Assembly (NCBI GenBank): GCA_032209605.1
Contig: JASFXZ010000038.1
Location: 1,984,001 to 2,048,000, forward strand
Source of the DNA: Mactromeris polynyma
Taxonomy: Eukaryota; Mollusca; Bivalvia; Venerida; Mactridae
Direction: 5' to 3'
DNA length: 64,000 nucleotides
In this document: positions 12,500 to 24,902 of the stretch, in pieces
Numbering within the stretch: the stretch's first letter is position 1
Layout of the letters: each line of letters starts with the position of its first letter
Program-made: the position numbers and the translations under genes
Notes under the pieces: model-generated
The model's database searches: none
The model's input: only the letters and a program-made list of their open reading frames with translations
What the model was told of the DNA's origin: nothing

Positions 12500-12674
12500 C
12501 AGTCAGACCTCGTTTAGTCGACAACATTTTATCCGAAGACTTGGCATAATCCATAGCAAATATCAGGCACCGGTGTATCTTAGGCACGTCAAATTGAAAT
12601 GAGTTATTCGAAACCATGTATTATTCGAAATAAAATTTCGAACCCAATGAATTCGAATGAACGAGGTCCGACTG
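12500..12674. mobile_element. Second-unit copy of the CAGTC MITE
   Basis: This is the same element as 2747-2921 (CAGTCAGACCTCG to CGAGGTCCGACTG, TA on both sides), carried along by the 9.75-kb duplication at a constant 9753-bp offset. Confidence 0.75.
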
Positions 12675-12699
12675 TAGTTTTATTTTCTCGATTTCAAAC

Positions 12700-15600
12700 A
12701 AACATGGTTTACTCAATGACTCTCTTGACGACAATTGTTTGAATTATCTTAGACTGGTACTCGACGTGCTGTTTTGTACAGCAATAAAAGCGTGACAAGG
12801 GCAGGTAAGTCAGACTTCCTACAATATGTGTCAGAATTGCCTACCCTAGTACGCTTCAACATAATCTTCTACGCAGTGGTCTCCCTTTAACACTAGAGGA
12901 AATGAGCACTGTGCGGCGCGTGGTTTCAGCAATGTTTCGGCATCACGTGACACTATAGAACAATATAATAGAAACACATAAACTTTCAACGCTTGTTATA
13001 TAAAAACGTTATTATTCACTTTAAGTGATTATCATAAATCTACAACACAACTATAGAGTCACAGTCTCAATAACCTTTAATATGAACCATAAGCCAGCCC
13101 GATTAGCTCAGTCAGTAGAGGACTCCACTGCCATTTTGGATAACAGGAGATTGTCACGAATTCTTTCCCTTCTATACAGTGTATTACGTATATACATGTA
13201 TATAATTTATATTACAAAAGGAGATAACTCATGACACTCTCCTGTGTGTTGGATTATATCCAAAATCATTGGTTCTCCACCTCTGACTCATGGTTGAAAG
13301 TTGTCAGTATCACGTGGAAGAAAAGGTTTTTACTGATTGTTAACCCCACTGGTAAGTTAACTGACCGCCGTGCATTACAAAATCCCGTTGAAAACTTCGT
13401 AAATCTCCCAGCATAATATGATGAAATATCAAAATTATAGAGATGAAGTTTGAATACAGAAATTCAGTGAACAGTTTGTCCATATTTTTGTTGCATAAGA
13501 TATTATACGAACAGGTAAGTACTAGTTGGTAACTTATGAGTACTAATTCTTGTTGGTTCGACTGACCGCCGTGCATAAGAAAGGAGTATATTCGTAACGT
13601 AAAACCATGTGATCAATACTTATATATTGGGTAGAATAATTGTAAGGGACAGCAGAAACACTCAGCATTGCATCAACAATAATTTCAATTATTCTCAAAA
13701 CCTAATTTGCACTTTCACTCAGTTTCGTTGTCAAGAAACGCAACAAAGACAAATAAGCAAAACATTCCGCAACATGACTATCAAAAATCTGAAATGGCTT
13801 ATTCCGGCATAATCATAACCGCTCGCCTGCAATTGTGACATGGTCTCCTGAAACACCGGCCAGGTACTATATGGTACATTTGCTTGATCAGAATGAACAC
13901 AGGTCTAAGATGACTTTAAACATGGCCGTTAAACTAGTTTCGGCTCGCTGCATTGTCACTGACAGTTCCAATACTGAAACCCCCTCCTCTGTATTACCTT
14001 AAATTTGTTGTTGTATCGTGCAGTTCTGTGTCGTTTCATATTCATGTTTTTAGTTCGTTGAACATTATTATAAAAATATCGTTTTGAGACTCCAACTTAA
14101 GCAGTTGCCAATGCTAATTGACACTCGTTTGGTATTCCATATTTCTAAAGACACTGCAATACTCCGTACTTATACTTAATTTGCGTGCAAAGTGTTTTTC
14201 ATGCTTTCATTGCTACTGTCAGTATCGATCAGGTAGGTAGGCCTGTCTATGATTCAAAACAATGCAGACCCTATGTTCACAAAATGATTCCATTTTGTTT
14301 TCATTACTGAATACCAAAGAGTTAATATATTTCATTGAAATATTTGAATTATCTTAACAGCCCTTAGTTAATAAAGTTTAATGTCCGGTACCCCATCCAC
14401 CAATTTACTATACATCGTCTTGTATTGGCCTCGCTTGCACTTCTGTTGAAATACTTAATTGTATGTTACTTATTGCAAATTGTGAACATGTTCATTTATT
14501 ATGTATGCATACAGATGTAACCTCTTACATCGCTCTTACATTCGGTCAATTATCTATGATTCTGCTATACCAGAATAATTACAGGTAGAACTGACCACGA
14601 GTAAACAACGTGTACCATCACATAGTTTATACATTCTTTTCTCACTTACTATAACCTATAACCTATGACTAACAGTGATTACAAGTACTGATTCCAAGAT
14701 TTTCTAAACAAATAAGGATACATGATTAGTCTTAGTAAAACGTCAGAAGTACATTGTACAAAGTCAGGATCATATGATATATTATGATTGGTCAAGAACC
14801 TAAAAATGTATAATTATATAGCGCCAGCAAGCCGCTTCAGATTCAGTCTTTTTCGTGCCAGGCTCCTGAGAGTTTTTCCTGACAATCTTTTACTGAATTA
14901 TAGAACTTGGAAATCATCTAACGGAATCACTCTCAGTATTCAAATTGGATTTTATTTGACACTTCTAACTGTTTCCATACGGATTAAATAAAGTAATGAA
15001 ATAATCAGAGATTTTGTGATAATTTTCATTATTTAAAATATCACCCAACTAGTGATCTCGGTACAAGACAGTATACTTGTATATCACAACCAAGTCAGCT
15101 AGCAAGACTTCTCTGGCGACTTCTGGTCAAGGTGATATCTAAGCAGGGTGATACTTATATTTTCCTGCTTGCGGCTCTGTTTGTGTATATCTACGTATTT
15201 CCGTGACTATAAAACCCGACAGTTCATTTTGTCAGCCATTACTTTCCGGTGCCCGCGCTATCATACGTAACTACCACAAGTTTTGTTTTAGTCATAATGT
15301 GACGTCGTTGGGACGCCGTAATAATATGTTCTTTCAAGTTGTATAAGTGTGAACAATTGTATAATTTTTTTGTTGTTTCATGAAAACATTATTTATTCAG
15401 TTTGTGCTGAATTACTTTGATTGATGTTGTATGTTATTGTAGAAACGGTTATTCGATTTTAAGAGTTAATCACTCATGATTGTATCATTTCGTTGCACAC
15501 ATTGTTGTGTGCGATTGAAGTCTTTCCCGCAGAGTAGCAAATCCGCAAACTATGTTGTGCATGCGGGGCTTTAGAAACATTGTACGGTCATTTTCAGGGA

Positions 15601-15790
15601 AACATACCACCTATTTACAATGATATAATTATTGATCGTTATTCCATTGCTACTGAGTTGCATTTTATTCCCTTCCCAATTCTTTTCCGGTCAACAACTC
15701 CCTTCTTTTAATTTTTGGGGATTCTTAATTGGGCACACCATCGACTGATCCATCTCACGTGTTCTAATGAAATAATAAATACTTATTTTC
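12700..15790. other. Intergenic stretch between A2 and B2
   Basis: This near-identical counterpart of 2950-6140 contains the degenerate tRNA-headed SINE (A box at about 13102) in single-copy form. No gene can be supported: the ORFs are short and occur on both strands. Confidence 0.6.
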
Positions 15791-15899
15791 AATTTTTATT
15801 TTGTCTATTGATTACATGAATACTACTTAATTTCTAGCTCATGTTGAAAGGGTCCGGGTCTGGTTGCCATATTAGGTAATTGTTGCTATGGAAACGTGT

Positions 15900-18800
15900 T
15901 TATACGTCACAAGTTGGGTTGTTTTCCCATTCGGCAACCCCAGGGGGAACTCCGGTGAATTCAACATTTTCAGCACACTGAAACAGAAAAACAAAAGACT
16001 AAGTATACAGTGAAATCTCTATAATAAGACCATCAGTGTTTTTGAGAAATTCAGTCTAGTTGTGAAGTGGTATAGTAATCGATTTAAAATATAAGAAAAA
16101 CAAATCTGGTCCATAATAAATTGACAATATAGTCTTACTAATGAGACGGTCTTAATTTCGAGGCGGTCATTAAGTGAGTTTCTTGAAACGATTTCCGCTT
16201 GTAATTTAATGAATTGGAAAAAAATATTTGGACTTGTACACATGTACCTCAAAGTATTTACTTGATATTGAGGCAGATTGTAAATTTACAACTATACAAT
16301 TTAAGCCCCCACCATTCGATGAACGGCCAAGGGACATTAAGTGTAACCCTGTCCCTTCTTTGCGTCCGTCCATGTGAACATTGGTTTCCGATCAATTTCT
16401 CTTAAAATGATAGATGTATTTAATTCATATTGGGCAAATTTTCATAGGATAATAAAAAACCGGTAAAGAGCGATTTCGGTTACATTCCACTAATGTGTGG
16501 AGGTGGCCCCTTTCGACTTAAAAGCCCGTAGCGGGGGCATCCGTGTCCTATGAAAACATCGAATTTTAAACAAGTGAACCATAGAAAAACAGTAACCGAT
16601 CATATTCATTTTAATATGGATATAAAAAATACTTACTTGAAGAGGCATTCCACGCTCGTCAGGGGTGGTTCCGCATTTACATTTTCTGCCGTAATGTTCA
16701 GCTTCGCTACCAGCGGCCATGAATTTGTCAAACAACATGCAACCTGTGAACAGATATAGAAGTTTATTTCCAGAATGCCTTGGGCCTTGGACCATATGGC
16801 TCATGAAGGATATAGAAGCACAAAATTATTTTAGTCAATATTATACTCCGTCCGATTAGCTTAGTCGATAGCGAACTCGATTGTCAGTCTGAAGGTCGGA
16901 GATTCGAACCTAGGGCGATTCGTTTGTTCTCCGTAACAACTTAACTGGAGATATTACATTCAAAACATTTGTCATACGTCTGTTCTTCATGTGAAGAAGG
17001 TGATAATTACTTGTAGAATGACAATTTAGTACTGATTTGTAACTCAGTAACGCTGCTGAGGTCAACAGACCGCCATACATAACCGCAATACTACGGCGTC
17101 AACCTCAAACCTAACTATTCATTTCCTTGAATTGATTGATGAATTACTATTGATATCAGTCGATTGAAGTTTTAATGTCAAGAAAACAAATTCATGAACT
17201 GAGTCACCTTTGATAACTTGGTCAATACGTTCACTTCAAGGCTGAATGCGAAACGAGTCTATCTGCTTCTTTATTTAAATGGAGATACACTGGTTTCTCT
17301 ATCACGTCTCGAATTTCGCTTTCGTTTCTTACGTAAATGTTTTAAAGCGCTAATCACATTAATTTATGTATTTTCCAAATTGTGTTAATCCTTGAACATT
17401 ATCTTATCAAACATTTTAAATGAAAAAGTGTCTAACTTCAAATAATATGCAAAAGTTACATACCCTCTGTACATGTGCCATCGTTACAGATACTTCCGCA
17501 TGGGCAGTCCCTGAAAAACACAATACGAGCCATATACAGTCAAGTACAGTGCGGCTGTTGCTGCGAGGTTGTTGGCCGAAAGGGCTTCATTTGATTGTAA
17601 TTCTAACGAATGGAAACTGAATAATGTTTTGAGGAGAATGTGTTGCTCTAGAGAAGGGGCGCCACTAAGTGTAACATGTTCGTTAAAAAAATGGTTACTT
17701 CAATACTCATCTAATTTGTTTTACAATAAAATGATATCCATATATTTAATCTCACCTACATATTTCAGGTATGACTGGAAAAGCTTCATTAAGCGGTTTT
17801 ATAAACCACTTAAGGGGATAAGTAGACAACGCATATTCAGAGTTTCAAATAGCGATAAAACGTCTGTTTTTGTGAAAGAAAGTACTGATGGTAATGAAGT
17901 CAAAGTCACTCTCTTGAAGACAGTTCCTCCACTGGATTCCTACCCCGATATGATTGTACCACCAGGCTTAACGGATACAAGAATTGAATATTTAAGGAGA
18001 AATGTCAGGCCACTTGTCAGTAATGTAAACAAAGATTACATGGCACCACATACACAAGAGGAATGACTTTGTTGTACATTTTATGATATTTTCGTTAAGC
18101 TTGTTTGATTGTGGTTTGTGTTGTTACATTATAAGCATTATATTGATCTTGAAGATGTCAGTGTATCGATTCATTTGTTTAACGTTGTATTTTTGAAAGT
18201 ATGTTTTATTTGAAATACAAGTTATTCAATATTTGATAGTGAAAACTTGTCTAGTCGTCTGTATTTCCTACAATTCAACTTCATTAAATAAAGCTCACGG
18301 ATAACTGGTGACGTCGTGACGTTTGGAAAATGATGACGCCTGATGTAGTGTCCGATAATGGACATTACTCGAAAAATAGGCAAGCTAGACTCTCCAAATA
18401 AAGTTCTAAACAAAGCAAAATTATGTTAGTTTCATATTTTGCAAAAATGTAAAATTTTGAGTTTGTCGTCCAAAGGGCCATTTTCCTGCGCTTCATTTGA
18501 TTGTAATTCTAACGAATGGAAAATGAATAATGTTTTGAGGAGGATGTGTTGCCCTAGAGAAGGGGCTCCACTCCGGTGATGTTGCACTGCAATCATGAAA
18601 AGCATGACTTTATTCAGCCACGAGACAGGAGAGTGTCAAGCGAACATTGTGGCGGATTTGATTTATTTGTCGCCAAGTACACATAAAATACTCTCTAGAT
18701 AACAAAACTATTTTACGTCAGTAATACTGGTTTAAAACTCACAACATGAATTTTTCGAAAATATGTATCTTTATTGATTAATAGCATGTAGCTGATACGT

Positions 18801-19171
18801 GGCAATTGTGGGGATATTTTTATACAGATATCACATGGTAATGAGAAGGACAGTACGGATTATTAAATAAATTACAATATTCAAAATTGTGTTCATTGAT
18901 ATTATATTGTTTTAACATTAAGAATAATGACACAATTTGGACCTAAGAAATATCAGGAATTAGCCAGCTCTTACTTTGCTTCTTCGCAACTATCGTCGTC
19001 ATCGTCATCTTCAGCAGGGGCGTCCTCTACGGTAGAAACAGGAGCGGCTTCCTCGGCAGCTGGGGCGGCTACTTCCGCGGCCGGGGCTGCTTCCGCGGCC
19101 GGGGCTGCTTCTTGTGCCACAACGAAAGCAACAGCGACAACCATGAAGAGTGCGAGTACTAAACGAGCCAT
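15900..19171 (-). CDS. B2: secreted 10-cysteine protein with acidic Ala-rich N-terminal segment
   Basis: Coding exons on the minus strand are 19171-18975, 17510-17464, 16743-16637 and 15977-15900 (429 nt, 142 aa). The ATG at 19171 is chosen because an AG acceptor (CAG at 19184-19186) lies just upstream; the longer in-frame upstream Met would be intronic. Residues 1-19 are a signal peptide. About residues 21-60 are Ala/Glu/Pro-rich and end in six consecutive Asp. The 10-Cys module follows. The polyadenylation signal is TTTATT at 15795-15800 (plus-strand reading). The TATA box is at 19699-19705, with a non-coding first exon. Intron 2 holds a SINE (16857-17363), and intron 1 holds an 0.8-kb insert with a captured exon (17670-18488). 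Exon 3 is closest to B5. The reading frame is intact. The function is unknown; the acidic stretch suggests calcium or mineral binding only by analogy. Confidence 0.83.
16857..17363 (+). mobile_element. tRNA-derived SINE in B2 intron 2
   Basis: The A box (TAGCTTAGTCGATAGCG, about 16857) and B box (AGATTCGAACC, about 16901) are at tRNA spacing. A core follows containing GTGAAGAAGG..ACTTGTAGAATGAC, a pattern I associate with the central domain of metazoan V/Meta-type SINEs. B1, B4 and B5 have an uninterrupted intron at this point (CCGTCCGATATGTATTTTCC). B3 carries the same insert. At about 507 bp it may include a second fragment. Confidence 0.75.
17670..18488 (+). other. 0.8-kb insert in B2 intron 1, flanked by an 86-bp direct repeat
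   Basis: B1, B4 and B5 lack this sequence. It is bracketed by two copies of a B intron 1 segment (17584-17669 and 18489-18574) that differ at about 4 of 86 positions. The right copy matches B1 best. Flanking repeats of this length and divergence suggest recombination or insertional duplication rather than a standard transposon target duplication. It contains the exon-like ORF described separately. Confidence 0.6.
17769..18066 (+). pseudogene. Captured terminal-exon fragment of an unrelated gene
   Basis: A polypyrimidine-rich acceptor (TATTTCAG) is followed by a 99-codon open frame that begins YDWKSF, contains VPPGLTDTRIEYLRRNVRP near its end, and stops at 18064-18066. It has no start codon of its own and lies antisense in the first coding intron of B2. 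From memory it resembles the C-terminal part of uncharacterised multi-copy invertebrate proteins with a Tyr-Asp-Trp and Pro-Pro-Gly-Leu pattern; I could not verify this. It is probably a captured gene fragment without expression of its own. Confidence 0.4.
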
Positions 19172-19698
19172 TTTAAATTCGAGCTGAACGTAAAATTTGA
19201 GGATAATTATATTAAACAATGCGTTTTGTCACGAAATAAATTAATTAAGCAGTCTCAAAAGTAAGGGTAATACATGTCGATATAGTCCTCTACATGGTGT
19301 AGACAACACGCAAAAGTATTATGAACGGGTTTGATAAATCATTATTTTTTCAAATAATTTACTATTGTGTTGATTAATAAATGTTATATTGTGATATGAT
19401 ACAAAATGTTAACAGTTTACAGTTTATTACATTTTCTCAGTTCATGTAAAACATGACAACATGAGTACATAATATACAAAATACATGAATGTAACTAAAA
19501 CATGTGATAAAGAATTTTTCATCACCAAACAATGTAAATATCTGCCCCGGCTTATCTTAATACAACAACATACATATATGACGAACAGTTATTTTATGTT
19601 GATCAGAGTGTAAAAAAATCCAACTTACTTTTGAACGTTCCTTTGCGATCAATGGAATGGTAAGAGTTAATTTGCGCCGAATGAAAGTGTCCGTTCCC

Positions 19699-19705
19699 TT
19701 TTATA
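19699..19705 (-). promoter_or_regulatory. TATA box of B2
   Basis: TATAAAA is read on the minus strand within GCTATAAAAGGGAACGG. The non-coding exon that follows (about 19672-19629) ends at a GTAAGT donor (19628-19623). The upstream 100 bp, including GGACGGCATATGG, is conserved in B3, B4 and B5. Confidence 0.78.
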
Positions 19706-19940
19706 GCAAGCGCCCACTGCATCCAGATACCATATGCCGTCCATCATAGAGGTCAAAGTTGTCAGCTCTGGCACGCAGGTAACATGTGGCAACAACGAAT
19801 GTTTGTTTGCGAGGTCATTAATGGTTTGTCACGTGGCAACCGTGTTATGAAATTTGTTGGAAGTTGTTGAACAATTATGCCTGGTGCTGTACTTTTGTTG
19901 AATTGAACAGTGATTTTGAGCACACACACACACTGAAATA

Positions 19941-20097
19941 CAGTAAAACCTCAATAATAAGACTATTATCCTGAGGAGAGATTGTCTTAGTTATGATGTG
20001 GCCGGATAATCGAGTTCAAATATGGAAAAAATTATTTAAACAGATACATGAACGTATGGTCTTGTTATTTATGTGGTCTTTAATTGAGGTATCACTG
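19941..20097. mobile_element. 157-bp MITE upstream of B2
   Basis: It begins CAGTAAAACCTCAATAATAAG and ends TTGAGGTATCACTG, preceded by TA. The interior carries the GGTCTT/AAGAC motifs typical of this family. The inverted counterpart upstream of B5 is at 46706-46862. Confidence 0.7.
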
Positions 20098-20486
20098 TTT
20101 TTATCCTATTGATTATGCCCCATTGTTGTCGAGATAATAGATAAAATATCTCAAATGACCATTGACCAATATATAATATTTCGTTATTTTTGTATATATA
20201 TTTGCATTGTTTATGTGAAATTATGGGCAGTATGCCTAATACTTCGGAATAAGCTGTCTATAATTAATTCATTAATTGATAATTGATTAATCATTACCAA
20301 TTTGACTGAATGTCTTAAAAGCATACGATTTGCTTGTAATCACTCGCCGACAGCAGGAGACATAGTAATGGTAAGCGATCAGCATCACACTATTTTGAAA
20401 ATTGTTTAAGGGAACTAAAATAATAATAAATATTTCTGTTATAGAGAAAATTATGGGACACATGAAACAAAGTTCTGAGTCAAGTA

Positions 20487-20661
20487 CAGTCGCATCTCGT
20501 TCGTTCGAATTCATCTGAATCGAAATTTCACTTCGAATAATACATAATTTTGAATAACCCATTTCAATAAGGTGTGCCTTATATACATCGGTACCTAATA
20601 TGTATTTCGAAATATATCAAGTCTTCAGATAAAAGGTTGTCGAATTAACGAGGTCCGACTG
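20487..20661. mobile_element. 175-bp MITE of the CAGTCG family
   Basis: The TIRs CAGTCGCATCTCGTTCG and AACGAGGTCCGACTG bound an interior rich in TTCGAA. It belongs to the same family as 2747-2921. The inverted counterpart is at 46143-46316. Confidence 0.7.
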
Positions 20662-20669
20662 GTATTATG

Positions 20670-22600
20670 GATTTGTTCCTTTTGTTGTTTTCTGTTGTCC
20701 GGGGTGTATTTCCGGTATTACTCAGTGAACACTGTCGACTTTAATAATACAGATAAAACATTATTGGGAGGAAGTACAGAGTACTTGAACCGTAACCGTA
20801 CCTATAAGATTTAGTGAAGTGTTGCCGTTTGTAATAGTTATGCTGAGTCTAGCATAGAATGATATGGACACTTTTCGAGTCTAGTAAGTATTCAATAAAT
20901 ACCATTTATTACTATTTTGTGTATAAATTGTCCAAAAACAGCGGGTTCTGTTTTACGTTAAACGAAGATCCCATGCACATAACTTATTGCCCATCATGCG
21001 TTAAGTTCACAATCTGTTTCCAAATTCATCGACAAAAGTATGAAATTTTCAAATATGACAAACTCTCTGTCGGTGTTGACATCTAGGACCGCAGATGTGT
21101 TTGGCATTACAATGTATTCGAAGTAGATTTAATGTAATGAATTAGTCGCTTCTAACCAACATTCAGTTAGCCCGAGGTTATCATTAATCTATACTAATAC
21201 TTTACGGATTCATTATGTGTCAAATATATACTACATTGAACTAATATTCAAAATACAAAAATATTCTTTCAAGTCGGGCTTTCAAATACGTAGCTTCCTT
21301 AATTTAAGTTCCGACCGTACATTTTTCTCACACTGGAGGAGATTTCTTTATTTAAAGGATATATTTTATGCTGTGTTTTTTATGTAGTCGGTGCAATACT
21401 CGGGTTTATTTCGAACATTTTAACATTGGTTTAACTTTAATATGTCAGTAAAAATTATTTCTAGCATACACAAGCTAATTATGGTTTAGTAGTACATGCA
21501 TGTGTACACTCGTGTAGGTGCAATCTCATTGGTGAAGTTATTATGACAAAACATAACAATGTTAGTTAAATTATTCTAAGTCGAAACAGTTTACTTTCAT
21601 TTATCAGTTCATGTAAAACATGACAACATGAGTATATAATGTACAAACTACTAATACAATGGTACAGAGGCAGTTAAAATTAGAAAATGAATGCATCATG
21701 CACAAGAAATGCAATTGTTACTAAGAATGCATGATAACAAATACATGTATTCTGGGATAAGGTATTTATATTCTAATTTTGTTTAAACTATGTATAGAAG
21801 TACAAATATGTTATTTTCGGATGTTTTGACTCTTGCATTTATTTAAATTTACAAATAGTTACCAAACAAATATGTTTTACTTTTCCTTTTTCAATTTGTT
21901 TACATTCTAAACTCATAACAACAACAACTAAAGTCTTTGGGGCACCCAAAATCCAGTTTTCGGGATGTTCAGTAAAGGACTCATGAACAGAAAATATGCT
22001 GAGTCAAAAAAGAAAGTGTGCATGTGGCAATATGGACATTTTTCGATACCATGAGATAAACACCTCAAATATTCCCATCAAGATGCACTAGAGTTAACAA
22101 AAATAAACCACTTGATAGAAATTAAAATTATCTTTCAGTTGGTACCAATATGTTCATGTTTAGCCCCCATGGTATCGAGAAATGTCCATATTATTATTAT
22201 GTGCTCTCTTTCATTTATCACATCACTTCACTTAATCTTATTGGTAGGGTTATGATTCAAGTTCTCTATATATACTTCCTCCCAATAATGTTTTGTCTGT
22301 ATTAAGGGTACATATTGTATACTGAGTATTAATACCTGAAACACATCCGGCACAACAAAAAACAACAAAAGGATCAAATCCATAATTCAGAAATCAGATT
22401 TCTGTTTCACGTGTCCCATGATTTCTCTATAAAACAAATTGTGATTATCTTTTAGTTCCCTAAAATAGTTACTATGTCTCCTTCTTCTGTCAGCGGGTGA
22501 TTACAAGCAACTCGTTTAAGCCATTCAAATTGGTAATGAATAATCAATTACCGATTAATTCATTTTTCATATATCCTATATATTATCTCATCAATGCTGG
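20670..22600. other. Head-to-head spacer between B2 and B3
   Basis: This is non-coding spacer between divergent promoters. Most of it reappears inverted in the B4-B5 spacer (about 44100-46140); for example, the short ORF at 20859-21086 has a near-identical inverted partner at 45945-45718. Conservation between copies reflects duplication, and neither ORF has other support. A further MITE lies at 22621-22836. Confidence 0.6.
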
Positions 22601-22620
22601 TGCATATTCACCAGGATATA

Positions 22621-22836
22621 CAGTGATACCTCACTTAAAGACCACCTAATCGAACGTCCATCTTTATATAAAGAATTATTATTACTGTTGTTATTATTAT
22701 CAATTAAAAAGATCATACTTTCATGGATCTGTTCTTAAATGATATTTTTCATATTTAACTCGATAATCCGACCACATCGTAAATAAGACAATCTCTCTTC
22801 AGTACCGATAATGGTCTTATTATTGAGGTATTACTG
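22621..22836. mobile_element. MITE upstream of B3
   Basis: It begins CAGTGATACCTCACTTAAAG (preceded by TA) and ends TATTGAGGTATTACTG. The inverted homologue in the B4 upstream region (about 43090-44110) is interrupted by a LINE fragment. Confidence 0.65.
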
Positions 22837-23021
22837 TGTTTGAGTGTGTGTGTGTTCAATTCACAAAACGACCGAAAATAAAATCACAGTTTGATTCAAA
22901 TTAATTACAGCACCAACCAAACAAAGGTAGGTGGTTGCCACATGTTACCCGCTTGCACGAGCTGACCACTTTGACATCTATGATGGACGGCATATGGTAT
23001 CTTGGTGTAGTGGGCGCTTGC

Positions 23022-23028
23022 TATAAAA
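23022..23028 (+). promoter_or_regulatory. TATA box of the B3 pseudogene
   Basis: TATAAAA sits in the conserved GCTATAAAAGGGAACGG context with the B-type upstream block. The non-coding exon that follows has lost the G of its GT donor (CTCAAAATAAGTT, where B5 has CTCAAAAGTAAGTT near 47172). Normal splicing of exon 1 is therefore prevented. Confidence 0.75.
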
Positions 23029-24047
23029 GGGAACGGAATATTTCATTCGGCGCAAATTAACTCTTACCATTATATTGATCGCAAAAGAACGCTCAAAATA
23101 AGTTGGCTATTTTTACACTCTGATCAATATAAAATAACTGGTCTTCATATATGTATGTTGTTGTATTAAGATAAACCGGGGGAGATATTTACTTTGTTTG
23201 GTGATGAAAAATTATATATCACATTTATTAGTTACATTCATGTTAATAGTTTATATCATATCACAATATAACATTTATTTATCAACACAATAGTAAATTA
23301 CAGAAGACATTGTATAAAGAGACCACCCAAGGGACGGCCAAAAAGTGGTCGCTTAATAAAGTGGTCTCTTAATAGATATTTACAAATTTAACGAAGTTAA
23401 GTACAAATGAAAGTCGTACTGAACAATCAAAACGTATAAATACCGTCCTCTTTCCATTCATATGTATCTATGGTGTGAAACAAAGCTCGTAAATTTACAC
23501 CACTCTATCAGCTCACTAGGCAATAGAACACTGGACAAGTGCCTTATTCTTAAATTCCACGTAAGTTATCCAATATGACAAGGTTCGTGTACTTTGAATA
23601 GTGTAGTTGCCTCGTGCTTAAAATTCAAGAATTTTCTTATCACCCTCGCGAATTTTTCTAACTGACGCAAAAGTAAAAGGCGAAACACAGACAAATACAT
23701 TTAGTCTACAAGTAAAAAATTGCTGCCTGATGCAGCAAAGGTGGGTGCACGGCGTAAACAAAATGAAATAGAACAACTGCAATTTGAAGTAACAGTATCA
23801 TGTTTATTATGCTTTAATGTGTAATTATATATTAATGTATAAAAAGTACATTTGTAGTTTTAGTAGTAGGAATTTATTAAGGAACAGACTAGTTTTTGTA
23901 TGGACAGTTAAACAGAAACAGAAATTGATAGTGCGGAAAACTTTCATGATAATGAACATCATGCATGTAAATTAAGACAACATTATACATCTCAAAATGC
24001 AAAACATTGATTGAAACATATTAACATAAATCACAATCATTATCACG

Positions 24048-24900
24048 GTAGAAATAAATAATGAAATACCGACAAATTTACATAATTAGTATTTACTAAA
24101 AATTAAAAAGAAGAACAATAATCACTAAATGATATTGCATATCATGTCAAAATGTGAGAGCACTACAGTTTAATTAACAACATGTCAGTGGACAAACAGA
24201 CATCCAGCATCACACACTGAATTAATCAAGCAATGTGTGAATGTAAAATGAGTTTAGACATTTTGAAAGTTAGAAAAATAGTGTAATTTAATGTAAATGA
24301 TAGCTAAAAAGTGACACATGAGAGAACTATAAAATGCTACCTGAATGAACAAGTGGTAGGAAGTGAAAGCAGGCCGTAGTATATGAATGACTATTATAAT
24401 AAGGCAAAGAACATAGCTAAGAGAAATAAAACCGTATTTACTTATATCTCAAACATATTTACAGTGGAAAGAAATAATGCAAAAGTGACCAAAATGCAAC
24501 ACAATAACTCAATACAAAAACATTAATCACTAAATGATATAGCACCTTGTCAAAATATGATATCACTTCAGTATGTAACAACCGCATGCTAGAATCACAC
24601 ACTGGATAAGTTATCAAGCAGTGTGAATGTATAATGAGTATAAACTTTGTGGAGGACTGGATAATGGTGAAATTGTATATGTAAATGAAAACTGTAAATG
24701 ATACCTGAATCTACAAAAGTGATGTACACAGACGGATTTAGCAGACTTAGTATATGAATGACTAGAGAAGTAAACAAAAAGAACATAGCAAAGAGAAGTA
24801 TAAACATATTTACATATATCACATACATATTAACAGTAGAAAGAAATAATGCAATAATGACCAAAAAGCAAAAACGATTACTCAATACAATCAAAGCAAA
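24048..24900. repeat. Diverged tandem repeat with a period of about 373 bp
   Basis: Blocks beginning with GAAATAATGCAA-type sequence recur near 24048, 24470 and 24842. The pair AATCACTAAATGATAT at 24120 and 24527, with following TCAAGCA..GTGTGAATGTA, shows the same order in each copy. The copies are clearly diverged. No coding function is apparent. Confidence 0.5.
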
Positions 24901-24902
24901 CA

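Noticed and set aside
18927..19187. Ser/Ala-rich ORF on the plus strand (also at 42218-42502 and 47539-47805, minus)
   Set aside because: It is the antisense shadow of the Ala/Glu/Asp-coding signal exon of B genes; splice sites and signal peptide support the other strand.
20859..21086. 75-aa ORF with a near-identical inverted copy at 45718-45945
   Set aside because: Conservation is explained by the inverted duplication of the spacer; there is no signal, domain or splice support.
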